Positions 18,994-28,373 of a stretch of 64,000 bases of DNA are shown piece after piece. Location of the stretch: contig JAEUMD010000009.1 in the NCBI GenBank assembly GCA_016793635.1, positions 124,001-188,000 of the forward strand. Reading direction: 5' to 3'. This DNA comes from Hyphomicrobiaceae bacterium. Its GTDB lineage: Bacteria; Pseudomonadota; Alphaproteobacteria; Rhizobiales; Hyphomicrobiaceae. Below the pieces are notes generated by a model. That model searched no databases and was not told the DNA's origin. It was given only the letters and a program-made list of their open reading frames with translations. The position numbers were made by a program, and so were the translations under genes. How positions within the stretch are numbered: the first letter of the stretch is position 1; each line of letters begins with the position of its first letter.

Positions 18994-19271
18994 TCTTGCG
19001 GAAGTCCGGGATGGAAGTTTTGCGCACTTCCATCGAAAGCGCGGATCGCACCCGAAGCTGATGCATTTGGGCGCAAATTGTTGATTCGGCGGATCGCGAG
19101 CGCAGCTCCCTCGACGCCCAATGCGCTCCAGGAAACCCCGCCTCTCCCCAAACCTGATCCACATCCGCGACCGCCGCTGATCGACCGCAAGGCCGGCGCC
19201 TTAGTGAAGTATTAACCCTTCCGCGCCGATAACCATAAGTCTGACAAAGGTCGTCCCGCAAAAGGCCATCT

Positions 19272-20699
19272 TTGTCGAAGATCGTTCCCTGGTGCCGCAG
19301 CCGCGGCGCGTATTGCGTTGGACGGGGGTCGAACGTGGTTTCATTGACATCGCTGTCGCGGGCTTGCCGCTCGCGACTGGCCGATAGTGTTTGCCGTGCC
19401 CTCACAAGCCAGGCGACGGCACTACTTCTCGCTACAGCAGCGGGCCTGCTAGGTTCCAGCGTGGTCGCGTTTGCCGCGCAGGACGACTCCACGGGCATAG
19501 CCGCCGGCGACGCCGAACCGATCATGGTGGCCGCGGCCTCCAACTCGGTCCAGCCCCTCGCCCCAGCCGGCTTCAAGCGCACCCGCTTCGTCATCGGCCT
19601 CGACAAGCGCGTCGAATACTCGGTTTTCGCCCTTTCCGAGCCGAACCGCGTCATCATAGAAATGTCGGACGCACGTATCGAGCTGCCCCTCGTATCGGCC
19701 AATACGTCGGCGAGCCTCGTGCAATCGCTGCGCAGCGGGCTTTGCGCTCCGGGCCGCCATCGCGTCGTCATCGACGTGGCGGCGCCGGTCGTCGTCGAGA
19801 ACACGCGGCTCGAAAAGTCGCCCGAGGGCACCGGATACCACCTTGCACTGGAGATCGCCCCGGCGAGCGCTCCCGCCGCGTCTCGTGCCATCAAGGCCGC
19901 TTTCGACGCCAAACCAATGCGGCTCGGCGTACAACCTCCGCTGCCCCGCCCCGCCGAATCCCCCGCAGCCCGTGCTGCACGCGCTTTCAAGCCCGTCATC
20001 GTCATCGACCCCGGTCACGGCGGTCACGATTCGGGCGCGATGAAGTACGGCACGGTCGAGAAAGACGTGGTGCTCGCGTTCTCCAAGGTTCTACGTGAAC
20101 AGCTGGAGGCGACCGGCCGCTACAAGGTGATGATGACGCGCGATACCGACGTCTTTGTCACTCTGGACGGCCGGCGCGACTTCGGCGAGCGGCACAACGC
20201 CAACCTGTTCATCGCGGTGCACGCCGATTACGCCAGCACCAAGGCGCGCGGCGCGACGATCTATTCCCTGCGTGAAGGCGTTGCCGAGCAACTCAAGAAA
20301 TCGGCGATCCGCAACGTCGAGGACAGCGTGCTGAGCCGCCAGGAAGAGGCGAAGGTCGAGAAGGCGAGCGGCGAAGTCGACACCGTGAAGGGTATACTCA
20401 GCGATCTCGCCCGCCGTGAACTCGACACCACGCGTGAGCGCACCAGCATCTTCGCCCGTACTGTCATCGATAACATGGGCGGCTCGACCAACATGCGCGA
20501 CGACCCCGACCAGCAGGCCGCGTTTCGCGTGCTGAAGACCGCCCAGTTCCCGTCGGTTCTGATCGAACTTGCCTACGTCTCGAACAAGCAGGACGCCGCG
20601 CTGCTCAACTCGGATAGCTGGCGCGAAAAGGTGGCAGGCTCCATCCGCACCGCCGTCGACAACTACTTCAGCCATTCCCTCGCCCGGCTGCCGCTCTGA
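19272..20699 (+). CDS. N-acetylmuramoyl-L-alanine amidase with AMIN domain (AmiC-like)
   Basis: This periplasmic zinc amidase removes stem peptides from peptidoglycan during cell separation. An N-terminal signal region precedes an AMIN localisation domain (about residues 100-195, with RFVIGLDKRVEYSVFAL). The Amidase_3 domain (about 240-475) keeps the zinc ligands and catalytic residues: IDPGHGGHDSGA, the Glu of VEKDVVLAFS, His in NLFIAVHADY, and Glu in SVLIELAYVSN. An insertion near residues 350-400 matches the autoinhibitory helix region of AmiC-type enzymes. The start is uncertain: TTG 19272 is the longest frame, but GTG 19335 has a good GGGGGT box and gives a simpler leader. A strong terminator follows. 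Confidence 0.9.
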   Translation: MSKIVPWCRSRGAYCVGRGSNVVSLTSLSRACRSRLADSVCRALTSQATALLLATAAGLLGSSVVAFAAQDDSTGIAAGDAEPIMVAAASNSVQPLAPAGFKRTRFVIGLDKRVEYSVFALSEPNRVIIEMSDARIELPLVSANTSASLVQSLRSGLCAPGRHRVVIDVAAPVVVENTRLEKSPEGTGYHLALEIAPASAPAASRAIKAAFDAKPMRLGVQPPLPRPAESPAARAARAFKPVIVIDPGHGGHDSGAMKYGTVEKDVVLAFSKVLREQLEATGRYKVMMTRDTDVFVTLDGRRDFGERHNANLFIAVHADYASTKARGATIYSLREGVAEQLKKSAIRNVEDSVLSRQEEAKVEKASGEVDTVKGILSDLARRELDTTRERTSIFARTVIDNMGGSTNMRDDPDQQAAFRVLKTAQFPSVLIELAYVSNKQDAALLNSDSWREKVAGSIRTAVDNYFSHSLARLPL

Positions 20700-20761
20700 T
20701 CGCGGACTGCGGCCCGAGACTGGCGCAAGAAACAGGCACCAGAAAACGCCCCGAAACGACG

Positions 20762-20791
20762 AAGGCCGGTCCCAAGGGACCGGCCTTTTGC
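20762..20791 (+). terminator. Rho-independent terminator after the amidase gene
   Basis: A perfect 12-bp stem AAGGCCGGTCCC / GGGACCGGCCTT (20762-20787) with an AA loop is followed by TTTTGC. It lies 62 bases past the amidase stop. Confidence 0.85.
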
Positions 20792-21535
20792 ATTCTGGCC
20801 GGCCGCGCATTTCGCACGAGCGCGCCGGCAGATGTCAGTCATGCTCTACTTGGGGGATGCGAAGGTTTGAGGCGCCAGAGAAGAATGAACCAGTTGGGAT
20901 CGAGCTGCGGGGAGCGAACGCACTTGGCAAACAGAGCTCTCAATACTGGAACCAGACTTGGATGAAGGCGCATAGGCATGGGCCACTCCATCTTCGCGGG
21001 TTGGCCGCTGGCCGCGGGGCGAGCACCCCATCGGCCTGCTCGAGATGCATAGAGCAGAGGACCGCACGGCGCCGAGGAGTGCCGGGCGCGGCTTGACGTG
21101 GCATCTGGAGCGGGATTTTCAGCGGCTGTCCAGGACGGGGGACGTGAAACGGTGCGATCTCGGCCTCGGCAAACGTTCCCTCGGGCGGCCCCATCCGTGT
21201 CCGCCGCACATCTGCCGGGTTGTGTTAGTGCCGTATCGACGGCTTCGATCCGAGCGTCACACTCGGATCTCCGGCGATCTGGCTCTGGGCGCCGGGCTGA
21301 TCCGGCACCTGGGTCTATCGTCAAGGGCTCGTTCCTCTTGCCCTGACGCTCGCACCCGGGAGCCACTACGAACATGGCGCAACCGTTGGGCTCCCGGTGA
21401 ACAGGCTCGCCCGCTCACGATTAGGAAAGCTAGGTGATTCGCGTGACGGGATGAGCGCCAAGCCGGCGATCGGTTAAGGTTGCATGGCTCTCCGTTGATG
21501 CAGCGCAACACCCCCCGAGCGCCGGCTTCCAAAAA
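20792..21535. other. Intergenic region of about 740 bases, nothing recognised
   Basis: Frames are open on both strands, but none has a recognisable domain, good start context or consistent codon use. I searched by eye for tmRNA, RNase P RNA and SRP RNA signature sequences and did not find them. A structured RNA cannot be excluded. Confidence 0.35.
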
Positions 21536-21562
21536 AAGAGCGGCCCGAAGTGGGCCGCTCTT
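21536..21562 (-). terminator. Terminator of rpoH
   Basis: The stem AAGAGCGGCCC pairs with GGGCCGCTCTT across the loop GAAGT, and on the minus strand it is followed by a run of seven T. It starts 25 bases beyond the rpoH stop codon. Confidence 0.88.
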
Positions 21563-21587
21563 GGAAACGCGAGAGTTGCGCAGACAA

Positions 21588-22478
21588 TCAGGCGCGCGGA
21601 CCTTCCACTGCGCGGGCACGGTCCGTCACCGCCTTCTGAACTTTCTCGAACGCACGCACCTCGATCTGGCGGATACGCTCGCGGCTGACGCCGAATTCGG
21701 CCGAGAGATCCTCGAGCGTCGCCGGCTCGTCGGAGAGACGGCGGGCCTCGAAAATGCGTCGCTCCCGATCGTTGAGGGTCGAAAGCGCGCTGGTCAGATA
21801 GCCACGGCGATGCTCGAGCTCCTCGTTTTCGGCGAGCCTCTCCTCCTGGTCCGGCGTGTCGTCGACGAGCCAATCCTGCCATTCGCCCGATTCGGAGTCG
21901 GCGCGGATTGGGGCATTGAGCGATGCATCGCCGCCCAAACGGCGATTCATCGAGATCACGTCCTCCTCCGAAACGCCGAGGCGGGTGGCGATCGTCTTGA
22001 CGTGCTCGGGCTTCAGGTCGCCTTCGTCGAGCGCCTGGAGCTGGCCCTTGGTCCGCCGCAGGTTGAAGAACAGCTTCTTCTGCGCTGCGGTCGTGCCCAT
22101 CTTCACCAGGCTCCACGAGCGCAGGATGTACTCTTGGATCGAGGCGCGGATCCACCACATGGCGTAGGTGGCGAGACGGAAACCCTTGTCCGGCTCGAAG
22201 CGCTTCACCGCCTGCATCAGGCCGACATTGCCCTCAGAGATCACCTCGCTGATCGGCAGGCCGTAGCCGCGGTATCCCATGGCGATGCGCGCGACGAGAC
22301 GAAGGTGCGACGTGACGAGGCGGTGCGCGGCGTCGGTGTCGCCGTGCTCCTGCCAGCTCTTGGCCAGCATGTACTCCTCGTTCGGCTCCAGCATCGGAAA
22401 CCGGCGGATCTCCTCGAGATAGCGGGAGAGGCCCGCCGAGCCGGAAGCAATAGACGGAAGCGCCTTGGTGGTCGTCAT
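21588..22478 (-). CDS. rpoH: RNA polymerase sigma factor RpoH (sigma-32)
   Basis: This alternative sigma factor directs heat-shock gene transcription. The 296-residue protein shows region 1.2/2.1 (GLSRYLEEIRRFPML near residue 17), region 2.2-2.4 (VGLMQAVKRFEPDKGFRLAT and YAMWWIRASIQEY), the RpoH box QKKLFFNLR at residues 133-141, which separates it from RpoD, and region 4.2 with the helix-turn-helix LEDLSAEFGVSRERIRQIE near 245. I used ATG 22478, giving MTTTKALPS; a GTG 10 codons upstream is possible but non-canonical. It is monocistronic with its own terminator. Upstream DNA is likely to hold both vegetative and heat-shock promoters, which I could not place. Confidence 0.95.
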   Translation of the reverse strand: MTTTKALPSIASGSAGLSRYLEEIRRFPMLEPNEEYMLAKSWQEHGDTDAAHRLVTSHLRLVARIAMGYRGYGLPISEVISEGNVGLMQAVKRFEPDKGFRLATYAMWWIRASIQEYILRSWSLVKMGTTAAQKKLFFNLRRTKGQLQALDEGDLKPEHVKTIATRLGVSEEDVISMNRRLGGDASLNAPIRADSESGEWQDWLVDDTPDQEERLAENEELEHRRGYLTSALSTLNDRERRIFEARRLSDEPATLEDLSAEFGVSRERIRQIEVRAFEKVQKAVTDRARAVEGPRA

Positions 22479-23115
22479 CTCTTGCACCCCGAGACCCAAT
22501 TCCCGCACGGCGTCCGCGCCATGCCGGGAGGTCTGCTCCTCTTCCTCAACTGCCCGCCCCAGTGCCGGATCGCTCCAGTACCTGCACAGGCTCCACTAGC
22601 GGTAACAACGTGGCTAACGGGTGGTTCCGTCGCTCGAAGCCCTCTCGGCACCCTGTACGGCCCCTGGATTACTCCGGATTGGCCGCCGTCCAAAATACCG
22701 ATCAGAACACTCAGGATTACGCCACGACACCCCACAATGTTACAACGCGACACATTGGCTGGTGGGGTAACATTGTATCACTAGGCGGTGATGCAAGCCC
22801 TCAGCCCAAAAATGAAGTGGCTGCCCCGCATTTTTTGGCTTCCCGCGCCGCGGCGACGAACGGCGACGCGGGTTGGAATTCTGGCTCGCTCGGCGATGCT
22901 TGCGCCTAGGAGCTTCCGCGATTTAAGGGCGCCATGCGAGCCGATCGAGACGTACCGGCATCCCCTGCCCGAAGGCAGCGCAACAAGCCCTAGGTACGCA
23001 CATCCAGATGGCCGAAAGGTGTCACCACGGCTCGCCAGCGCACGCGCCGTAAGACCCGGCGCAGGGGTGACCGGGAGGGTCAGCCTAAGCCAGGACAGGC
23101 AAGCAGAGTGTTGAC
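22479..23115. other. Intergenic region upstream of rpoH, nothing recognised
   Basis: No gene is supported. Around 22,690-22,790 the DNA is AT-richer, which fits a promoter zone for rpoH. No tRNA or riboswitch was identified. Confidence 0.4.
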
Positions 23116-23370
23116 TCAGGACTGGGCATCCCGACCACCATCCGGCGCCCGGTCGAAATCGATCCGCGCGGCCCACCCGCCGCGACCGTGGCCGCGGTCG
23201 ACACGGTCCGGGGTAGAATTGGGCCAGAGCGCCAGGACCGAAAAGACCAGCAGAATGCCCAGCGCGACGAACATGGCGTAGCTGCTCTGCATGAGGGCGG
23301 CGGCGTGGCTCTGGGCCAGTAAGATGAAAAGAATGAATGCAGTCGCAACTAGCTTGAAACGCAGCGTCAT
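23116..23370 (-). CDS. Small membrane protein of unknown function
   Basis: This 84-residue protein has two hydrophobic segments (about residues 4-25 and 29-49, the latter MFVALGILLVFSVLALWP) and a basic, Gly/Arg-rich C-terminal tail of about 35 residues, probably cytoplasmic or periplasmic depending on topology. ATG 23370 follows a good GAGGAG box at the right spacing, which strongly supports translation from here rather than from the ATG 25 codons upstream. I recognise no family. Confidence 0.55.
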   Translation of the reverse strand: MTLRFKLVATAFILFILLAQSHAAALMQSSYAMFVALGILLVFSVLALWPNSTPDRVDRGHGRGGWAARIDFDRAPDGGRDAQS

Positions 23371-23933
23371 TCTGGGCTCCTCAGCTTGAAATGACGCCCT
23401 TCTTACCCCGTCTCGTGCAAAGAAACCGATGATCCGGCCGTGCAAATTTTAGGCGATTTGCTCGTGAGAGAGGTGCACTCCGTGGCGACCGTCATCCGCC
23501 ATCTGAAGCAAATCATCTCGGCCGCCCCACGCGGGACTCGCGAAACTCACAGCCACCGCATTACAGTGGTACGGAGCAGTGGTACGGAGCGGAGCGGGCT
23601 TCGGCTGCCGCAATTACGTCGATCATGACAAAGACTTAATGTGCTGAGTGGCGAAATCACCCGCTCGTTGCCGTATCCTGCCGCAATCGCGGCATTTTCC
23701 TGGCGGAAGAAGAAGTCATAAGTAGCACATGCGATTCGACCGTCGGGAACGGGTTTGCGGCGGGTGCGTCGTTACCCGGTAAAACGGCGAACCGGCCCAC
23801 CCGCGAGGCGGATGGACGTGAGAGGTAGACCGCCTGATTCGGCGGAGGGCGTGACACGGCCTGACGGCGGCATCGCCGCAACCGTCGGCAAAAGGAGGCG
23901 CGAGCCGGAGGGCGGAGCGCAGGAGCAGGACGG
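23371..23933. other. Intergenic region upstream of the 1,116-residue membrane protein, nothing recognised
   Basis: Short frames occur on both strands without any protein-like feature. GTGGTACGGAGC occurs twice around 23,570-23,590 as a tiny direct repeat. It probably contains divergent promoters. Confidence 0.4.
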
Positions 23934-26900
23934 ATGGAACAAGCGAGATCGCTCGCCAGTCTATTGCCGGACGTCAGCCAATGGAGCCCGAACCATTGGC
24001 TCGGCTTTGCGCTTCTGTGGGGCGTGCTGTTCGTCCTGGCGGCCTTTGTCGCGAAGATCTGGAAGCGGGTCGCCAACTCAATCGAAGAGGCGCTTTTTTC
24101 GAACTGGCGCCTCGCGCTGCTCGGCAGCACCGGCCTCGTTCTGTCGCTCGCATCCGGCTGGACGACCTGGGACGGCATGCGCAATTTCACCGGCGAGCCT
24201 GTTCTCTCCTTCATGATTACATTCGGCATCCAGGGCGTGATGCTGATCGTGGCATGGCTCATCGGTGAATCGTTCGCCACCGGCATGAACCTGCGCAATT
24301 CAGGCGGGACGGGCGGCTGGGACCTCGTCGTCACCGGCCTGTTCGCCATTCTTGCCGTCGTTGCCGCCACGATGTGGCTCGGACAGGGTCCTCAGACCCA
24401 GGCTGCACCCAGCGCCAACTGGTTCAACTCGCCCGCTGCCGAGACCATCAAGAATTTCGCGCTGTTCGGCGCCATCACGGCACTGGTGATGGCTTTCGTC
24501 ATTGCCGCCACCAAGAGCGACGTCGGCTACGACTACGTCCAGAGCGCTCGCATCATCATCAAGAACGGCATTCTGTGGATCATGTTCCTCGCTTGCATGT
24601 CCACCTCGGTGTTCTTCTCGTTCGACTCGCTCTTCACCTCGATCTTCCCGGCCGAGGAACGCAAGCGGTCCGCCGACATCCGTGCGATCAACCAGGTCTC
24701 AGGCGTCGTTGCCGACATCGGCGCACTCGCGTCGAAGCGCCGTGGCGAGGAGGTCAGGGCGCTGTTCCAGGCCGATGCCTGGCAGGTCTATGAGAACGAG
24801 CTCGACAAGGTCGCAGCGCTGGCCAAGCAGGCCCCCGACAAGATCCGCGAGCAGATCACCATCGAGTTGCAGACACAGCAGAGCCGGATTGCAAAGCTCG
24901 AGGAGCAACGCGCCACCGCGACCGGCGGGCAGGCGGGCTTGCAGGCCAAGAAGATCCAGCTCACCGAGGAGCTTTCGCGTCTCCAGGCGGATCGTCCGAG
25001 TTCGGTCTCCGAGTTCAATGCACAGAAAATGGTCGTCACCGATATCGAGCGCCGCCTCGACGAGCAGCGCACCAAGGTGCTCGCGGAGGAGAAGGGCGTC
25101 GAAGGCTCTCTGAAGGCGGGCCGCGGCCAGTTCTGGCGTGCCGCCAAGGCTGACGAGGAGAAGGCCCGCGCCGAACTCCAGATCGCCAAGGAGCGCCTGC
25201 GCTCGCCCGAGCAGCGCGTTGAGACGATCGACAGGCGTCTTGCTCAGATCAAAGGCGAACTGGCGCAGATCGACGGCGACCTCGCCAAGCTCAAGGGCGA
25301 GGAGGAGACCACCTCGCAGATGATCGCCGTTGCGCGCTCGGGTTCCGCCGCCACGAGCGGCGAACGCTTCGACCCGAGTGCCGGCGTTGCCGCACTCGAT
25401 CGCACGCGCCAGGAGTTCCGCCAGAACCCCGACCGGACGGTGCTCGCCAACCTTCAGGCAAGCTGCTCGTCGCTGGTCAACGCGAGCCTCAAAGTCACCT
25501 CGCTACGCGACGAGGCGAACAGCATCGATTGCAGCCCGAAGGCGGCGAACGAAGCCGCCCAGCGTGTGTTCGCGCTCAACGAAGGGCTCGGCCTGTTCGC
25601 GAAGAACTGCGCCGGCGGCGAGCGCCTTCCCACCACGGGCGGCACCGACACGCTGCTCGAGTTCGGCCGCCGCTGCCTCCAGGATTCCGGCCTCACCAGC
25701 CAGGACTCCGCGACGATGGGCGCCGCGTTGTCGCGCATCGACATGAACCGCGACGACCGCGCACATCGCTTCGTCGTCACCTGGAACGCGTTCCACGACG
25801 GCAATCGCCTCGCCTATCTGGCGCTCGCCATCGCCATCGCCATTGACGGCCTGATCTTCATGTCCGGCCTGTTCGGCGCCAACGCCGTTCGCTCGCCGCT
25901 GTCCGACATGCCGAGCCTCAAGGCGCGGTCGGCGAAGCAGCTCGAGACGATCATCGAGAATGCGCTTCTGCCCGACACCTTTGCCAACGCCGACGCGCTG
26001 CTCTCGGCGATGCAGCCCATCACGCCTATCGACGGCTTCACACAGGAAGTCCTGCTGCCGCTCGATGCGAGCCCGACCCGCACGCGCGTCGTCAAGGTGC
26101 TGAACGCCGCCGCGACCATCGGCGCGGTGCATCGCGACGTGACGCGGCCCGAGCGCTATCTCGTCCGCCCCGAGCTGTTCGAGTTCATATCCGGCGTCGC
26201 CAAGCGCGCCTTCGAATCCGATTCCGAGAACGTGCGCCTCGCGGAGCTGCGCCAGGTTGTGGGCGTCGCGCTTCAACCCGATGTCGCCGCCAATGCCGAG
26301 ATCGTTCTTTCCAACATGGACCCGATCAACGAGGCGCACGGCTTCTCCTCGCAGATCAAGCTCGGCACGGTGAAGCCCGAGCACCTGCCCGTGGTGCGCA
26401 AAGTGCTGAACGCCGGCGCGACGCTGCAATATGTGCAGCTCGCCGAGAAGCACCCGGACCGCGACCTCTATTTCGTGCACGGGCAGCTCTACAAGATCAT
26501 CGCCATCATTTCTGCGACGACAGCGCGCCCAATGCTCGGTGCTTCGCACCACGTACCGCAGATCGCACAGGCGAAGCCCGAGTTCGGCGGCTCGCTCAAT
26601 CCTCAAGGCGCGCCCAAGGTCGCCAACGATGCGGCCCGCGCACCGAAGATCGCGCCGGCGAAAGCACCACCGAGGGCGCAGATCACGCAGCAGGCGCTGT
26701 CGGCAGAGGAACGCGAGCACCTGACTGGCCTCTATACCGACCAGTTGCTGTCGGCCATCGGCCTCAGCGACTCGATCGTCACCATCCGCTTCGACGGCCC
26801 CGGCGTCCAGGACGCCGCGATGAACGCCTGGCGCGAATTGCAGAACCACGCCAAGGGCAACCCGGAGCTGGCTCTGCTTCTCAGAAGCCGGCAGGGCGAG

Positions 26901-27284
26901 CAGGACCGCGAGCTCGACCGAATGCTCAACTCGCTCAAGGCCGGCACGCTCGGCGATCACCGCAAGATCGACCTGCTCGACGCGCTCGACATGCGCATCC
27001 GCGAGGCGCTGCCCTCGCTCATGCTGTTCCCCGAAACCGGTCTCGTCCGCTTCCTCATCGAGGAGCTCGAGACAGCAGCTTCGCCGGACGACGGACAATT
27101 GCCGGGCGAGGACCGACTGCTCGCTCAGCTCCGTAACGTGCACGACTTGATGACCAACTCCGACCTCGGCGACGCCCTGAGCTGGGACCGCATCCGCGAG
27201 ACGCTCGCCGACAATTCGTCCGACATGCCGCGCGTCGTGCATATGCGCCCGCCCCGTCGCGGCCAGAACCCTGGCAACGGCTGA
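23934..27284 (+). CDS. Large multi-pass membrane protein with coiled coil and duplicated C-terminal units
   Basis: This 1,116-residue protein matches no family I recognise. Hydrophobic segments lie at about residues 20-43, 58-76, 91-111, 128-149, 171-193 and 206-233. A highly charged coiled coil spans about 290-480, containing repeated L-x2-E/Q-x3-K/R heptads. A further membrane segment lies at about 624-650 (AYLALAIAIAIDGLIFMSG), followed by a soluble C-terminal region with two related units of about 80 residues near 675 and 775, each with N-A-[DE]-x2-L and V-[VR]-K-V-L-N-A. The coiled coil between membrane spans is probably periplasmic if the topology is even. ATG 23934 has the box AGGAGCAGG. 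It stands alone with its own terminator. Confidence 0.85.
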   Translation: MEQARSLASLLPDVSQWSPNHWLGFALLWGVLFVLAAFVAKIWKRVANSIEEALFSNWRLALLGSTGLVLSLASGWTTWDGMRNFTGEPVLSFMITFGIQGVMLIVAWLIGESFATGMNLRNSGGTGGWDLVVTGLFAILAVVAATMWLGQGPQTQAAPSANWFNSPAAETIKNFALFGAITALVMAFVIAATKSDVGYDYVQSARIIIKNGILWIMFLACMSTSVFFSFDSLFTSIFPAEERKRSADIRAINQVSGVVADIGALASKRRGEEVRALFQADAWQVYENELDKVAALAKQAPDKIREQITIELQTQQSRIAKLEEQRATATGGQAGLQAKKIQLTEELSRLQADRPSSVSEFNAQKMVVTDIERRLDEQRTKVLAEEKGVEGSLKAGRGQFWRAAKADEEKARAELQIAKERLRSPEQRVETIDRRLAQIKGELAQIDGDLAKLKGEEETTSQMIAVARSGSAATSGERFDPSAGVAALDRTRQEFRQNPDRTVLANLQASCSSLVNASLKVTSLRDEANSIDCSPKAANEAAQRVFALNEGLGLFAKNCAGGERLPTTGGTDTLLEFGRRCLQDSGLTSQDSATMGAALSRIDMNRDDRAHRFVVTWNAFHDGNRLAYLALAIAIAIDGLIFMSGLFGANAVRSPLSDMPSLKARSAKQLETIIENALLPDTFANADALLSAMQPITPIDGFTQEVLLPLDASPTRTRVVKVLNAAATIGAVHRDVTRPERYLVRPELFEFISGVAKRAFESDSENVRLAELRQVVGVALQPDVAANAEIVLSNMDPINEAHGFSSQIKLGTVKPEHLPVVRKVLNAGATLQYVQLAEKHPDRDLYFVHGQLYKIIAIISATTARPMLGASHHVPQIAQAKPEFGGSLNPQGAPKVANDAARAPKIAPAKAPPRAQITQQALSAEEREHLTGLYTDQLLSAIGLSDSIVTIRFDGPGVQDAAMNAWRELQNHAKGNPELALLLRSRQGEQDRELDRMLNSLKAGTLGDHRKIDLLDALDMRIREALPSLMLFPETGLVRFLIEELETAASPDDGQLPGEDRLLAQLRNVHDLMTNSDLGDALSWDRIRETLADNSSDMPRVVHMRPPRRGQNPGNG

Positions 27285-27317
27285 AGCAGCCAGCGCCACA
27301 CGGTAATTGGAAAATCG

Positions 27318-27345
27318 AAAAGCCGGGGTTTGCCCGGCTTTTCTC
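27318..27345 (+). terminator. Terminator after the large membrane protein gene
   Basis: The stem AAAAGCCGGG (27318-27327) pairs with CCCGGCTTTT (27333-27342) and ends in TTTTCTC. The A-rich 5' arm makes it able to act in both directions. The remaining 240 bases before the RNase D gene show nothing further. Confidence 0.85.
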
Positions 27346-27586
27346 GTTATTGGCACCACGTAGCGCCACCTCCGCCAAGTTGACGGCGCGAGAGCGAGCT
27401 TCTACAGGTCGCGCGATCCGGCACCACGCCCGATGAGAACCCACCTGCTGGAAGCAAGCTCACCTGCGATGTGCTCCGGGCTCAGTGTCTGAAATGTCCG
27501 GTGAGGGAGCGCTTGCATCGGATCGACGGACGCGCCGAACGGTCCGGCTGATCGGTTGGCGCTAGAAGGAACGCGCGGAGGGCGCC

Positions 27587-28201
27587 ATGGCCAGTGACAT
27601 CAAGCTCCACAAGGGTGATCTCCCAGACGGTCTGGACCTCGGCGGCGCCGTTGCCGTCGACACCGAGACGATGGGCCTCAAGCCTCACCGCGACCGGCTC
27701 TGCGTCGTCCAACTGTCGGCTGGCGACGGGCGCGCCCACCTCGTCCAGATCGAGGCGGGCAAACGCCCGGCGAACCTCATCCGCCTGCTCGCCGATCCCG
27801 CGGTGCTGAAGATCTTTCACTTCGCCCGCTTCGACGTCGCAGTATTGAAGAAGCACCTCGGCGTCGACGTGACGCCGCTCTACTGCACCAAGATCGCGTC
27901 CAAGCTCGTGCGTACCTACACCGACCGCCACGGGCTGAAGGACCTCGCCGCCGAGTTGATCGGCATCGAGATGTCCAAGCAGCAGCAGAGCTCGGACTGG
28001 GGCGCGGCGAAGCTCACAGACCAGCAGATCGCCTACGCGGCTTCCGACGTCCTGTACCTGCACGCGATGAAGACCAAGCTCGATGCAATGCTGGCCCGCG
28101 AGGGACGCACGGCGCTGGCCGAGGCCGCGTTCGCCTTCCTGCCGGTGCGTGCCGCGCTCGACCTCGACGGCTTCGAGGACATGGATATTTTCAGCCACTA
28201 A
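27587..28201 (+). CDS. Short ribonuclease D-type 3'-5' exonuclease
   Basis: This DEDDy-family exonuclease trims RNA 3' ends, such as tRNA precursors. The three exonuclease motifs are present: VDTETMGL near residue 23, FHFARFDVAVL near 80, and YAASDVLYLH near 148 with the Tyr of the DEDDy subclass. At 204 residues it consists of the nuclease domain only, without the HRDC domains of E. coli RNase D (375 residues). Short forms like this are usual in alphaproteobacteria. It lies 172 bases upstream of the lptCA start used here, on the same strand. Confidence 0.88.
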   Translation: MASDIKLHKGDLPDGLDLGGAVAVDTETMGLKPHRDRLCVVQLSAGDGRAHLVQIEAGKRPANLIRLLADPAVLKIFHFARFDVAVLKKHLGVDVTPLYCTKIASKLVRTYTDRHGLKDLAAELIGIEMSKQQQSSDWGAAKLTDQQIAYAASDVLYLHAMKTKLDAMLAREGRTALAEAAFAFLPVRAALDLDGFEDMDIFSH

Positions 28202-28373
28202 CGAGGTGCAAGCGGGAGAAGCGAGCCCACCCGCCACACCGCGACCGGTCCCGTTGGCGCCGCAATCGCGGCTGATATGATCGCTTCTTTGCGCGGACCC
28301 GCCGGAGGCGACGGTTCACACATGCCGCTTCCGGCGCAATCCGCTCGTGCTATCCTCCCCCCGAACCATTCGG

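Noticed and set aside
25503..27359. A 618-codon minus-strand frame opposite the large membrane protein gene
   Set aside because: It is antisense to a well-formed gene with a strong ribosome-binding site and terminator, and its product lacks any sensible domain; high GC makes such frames common.
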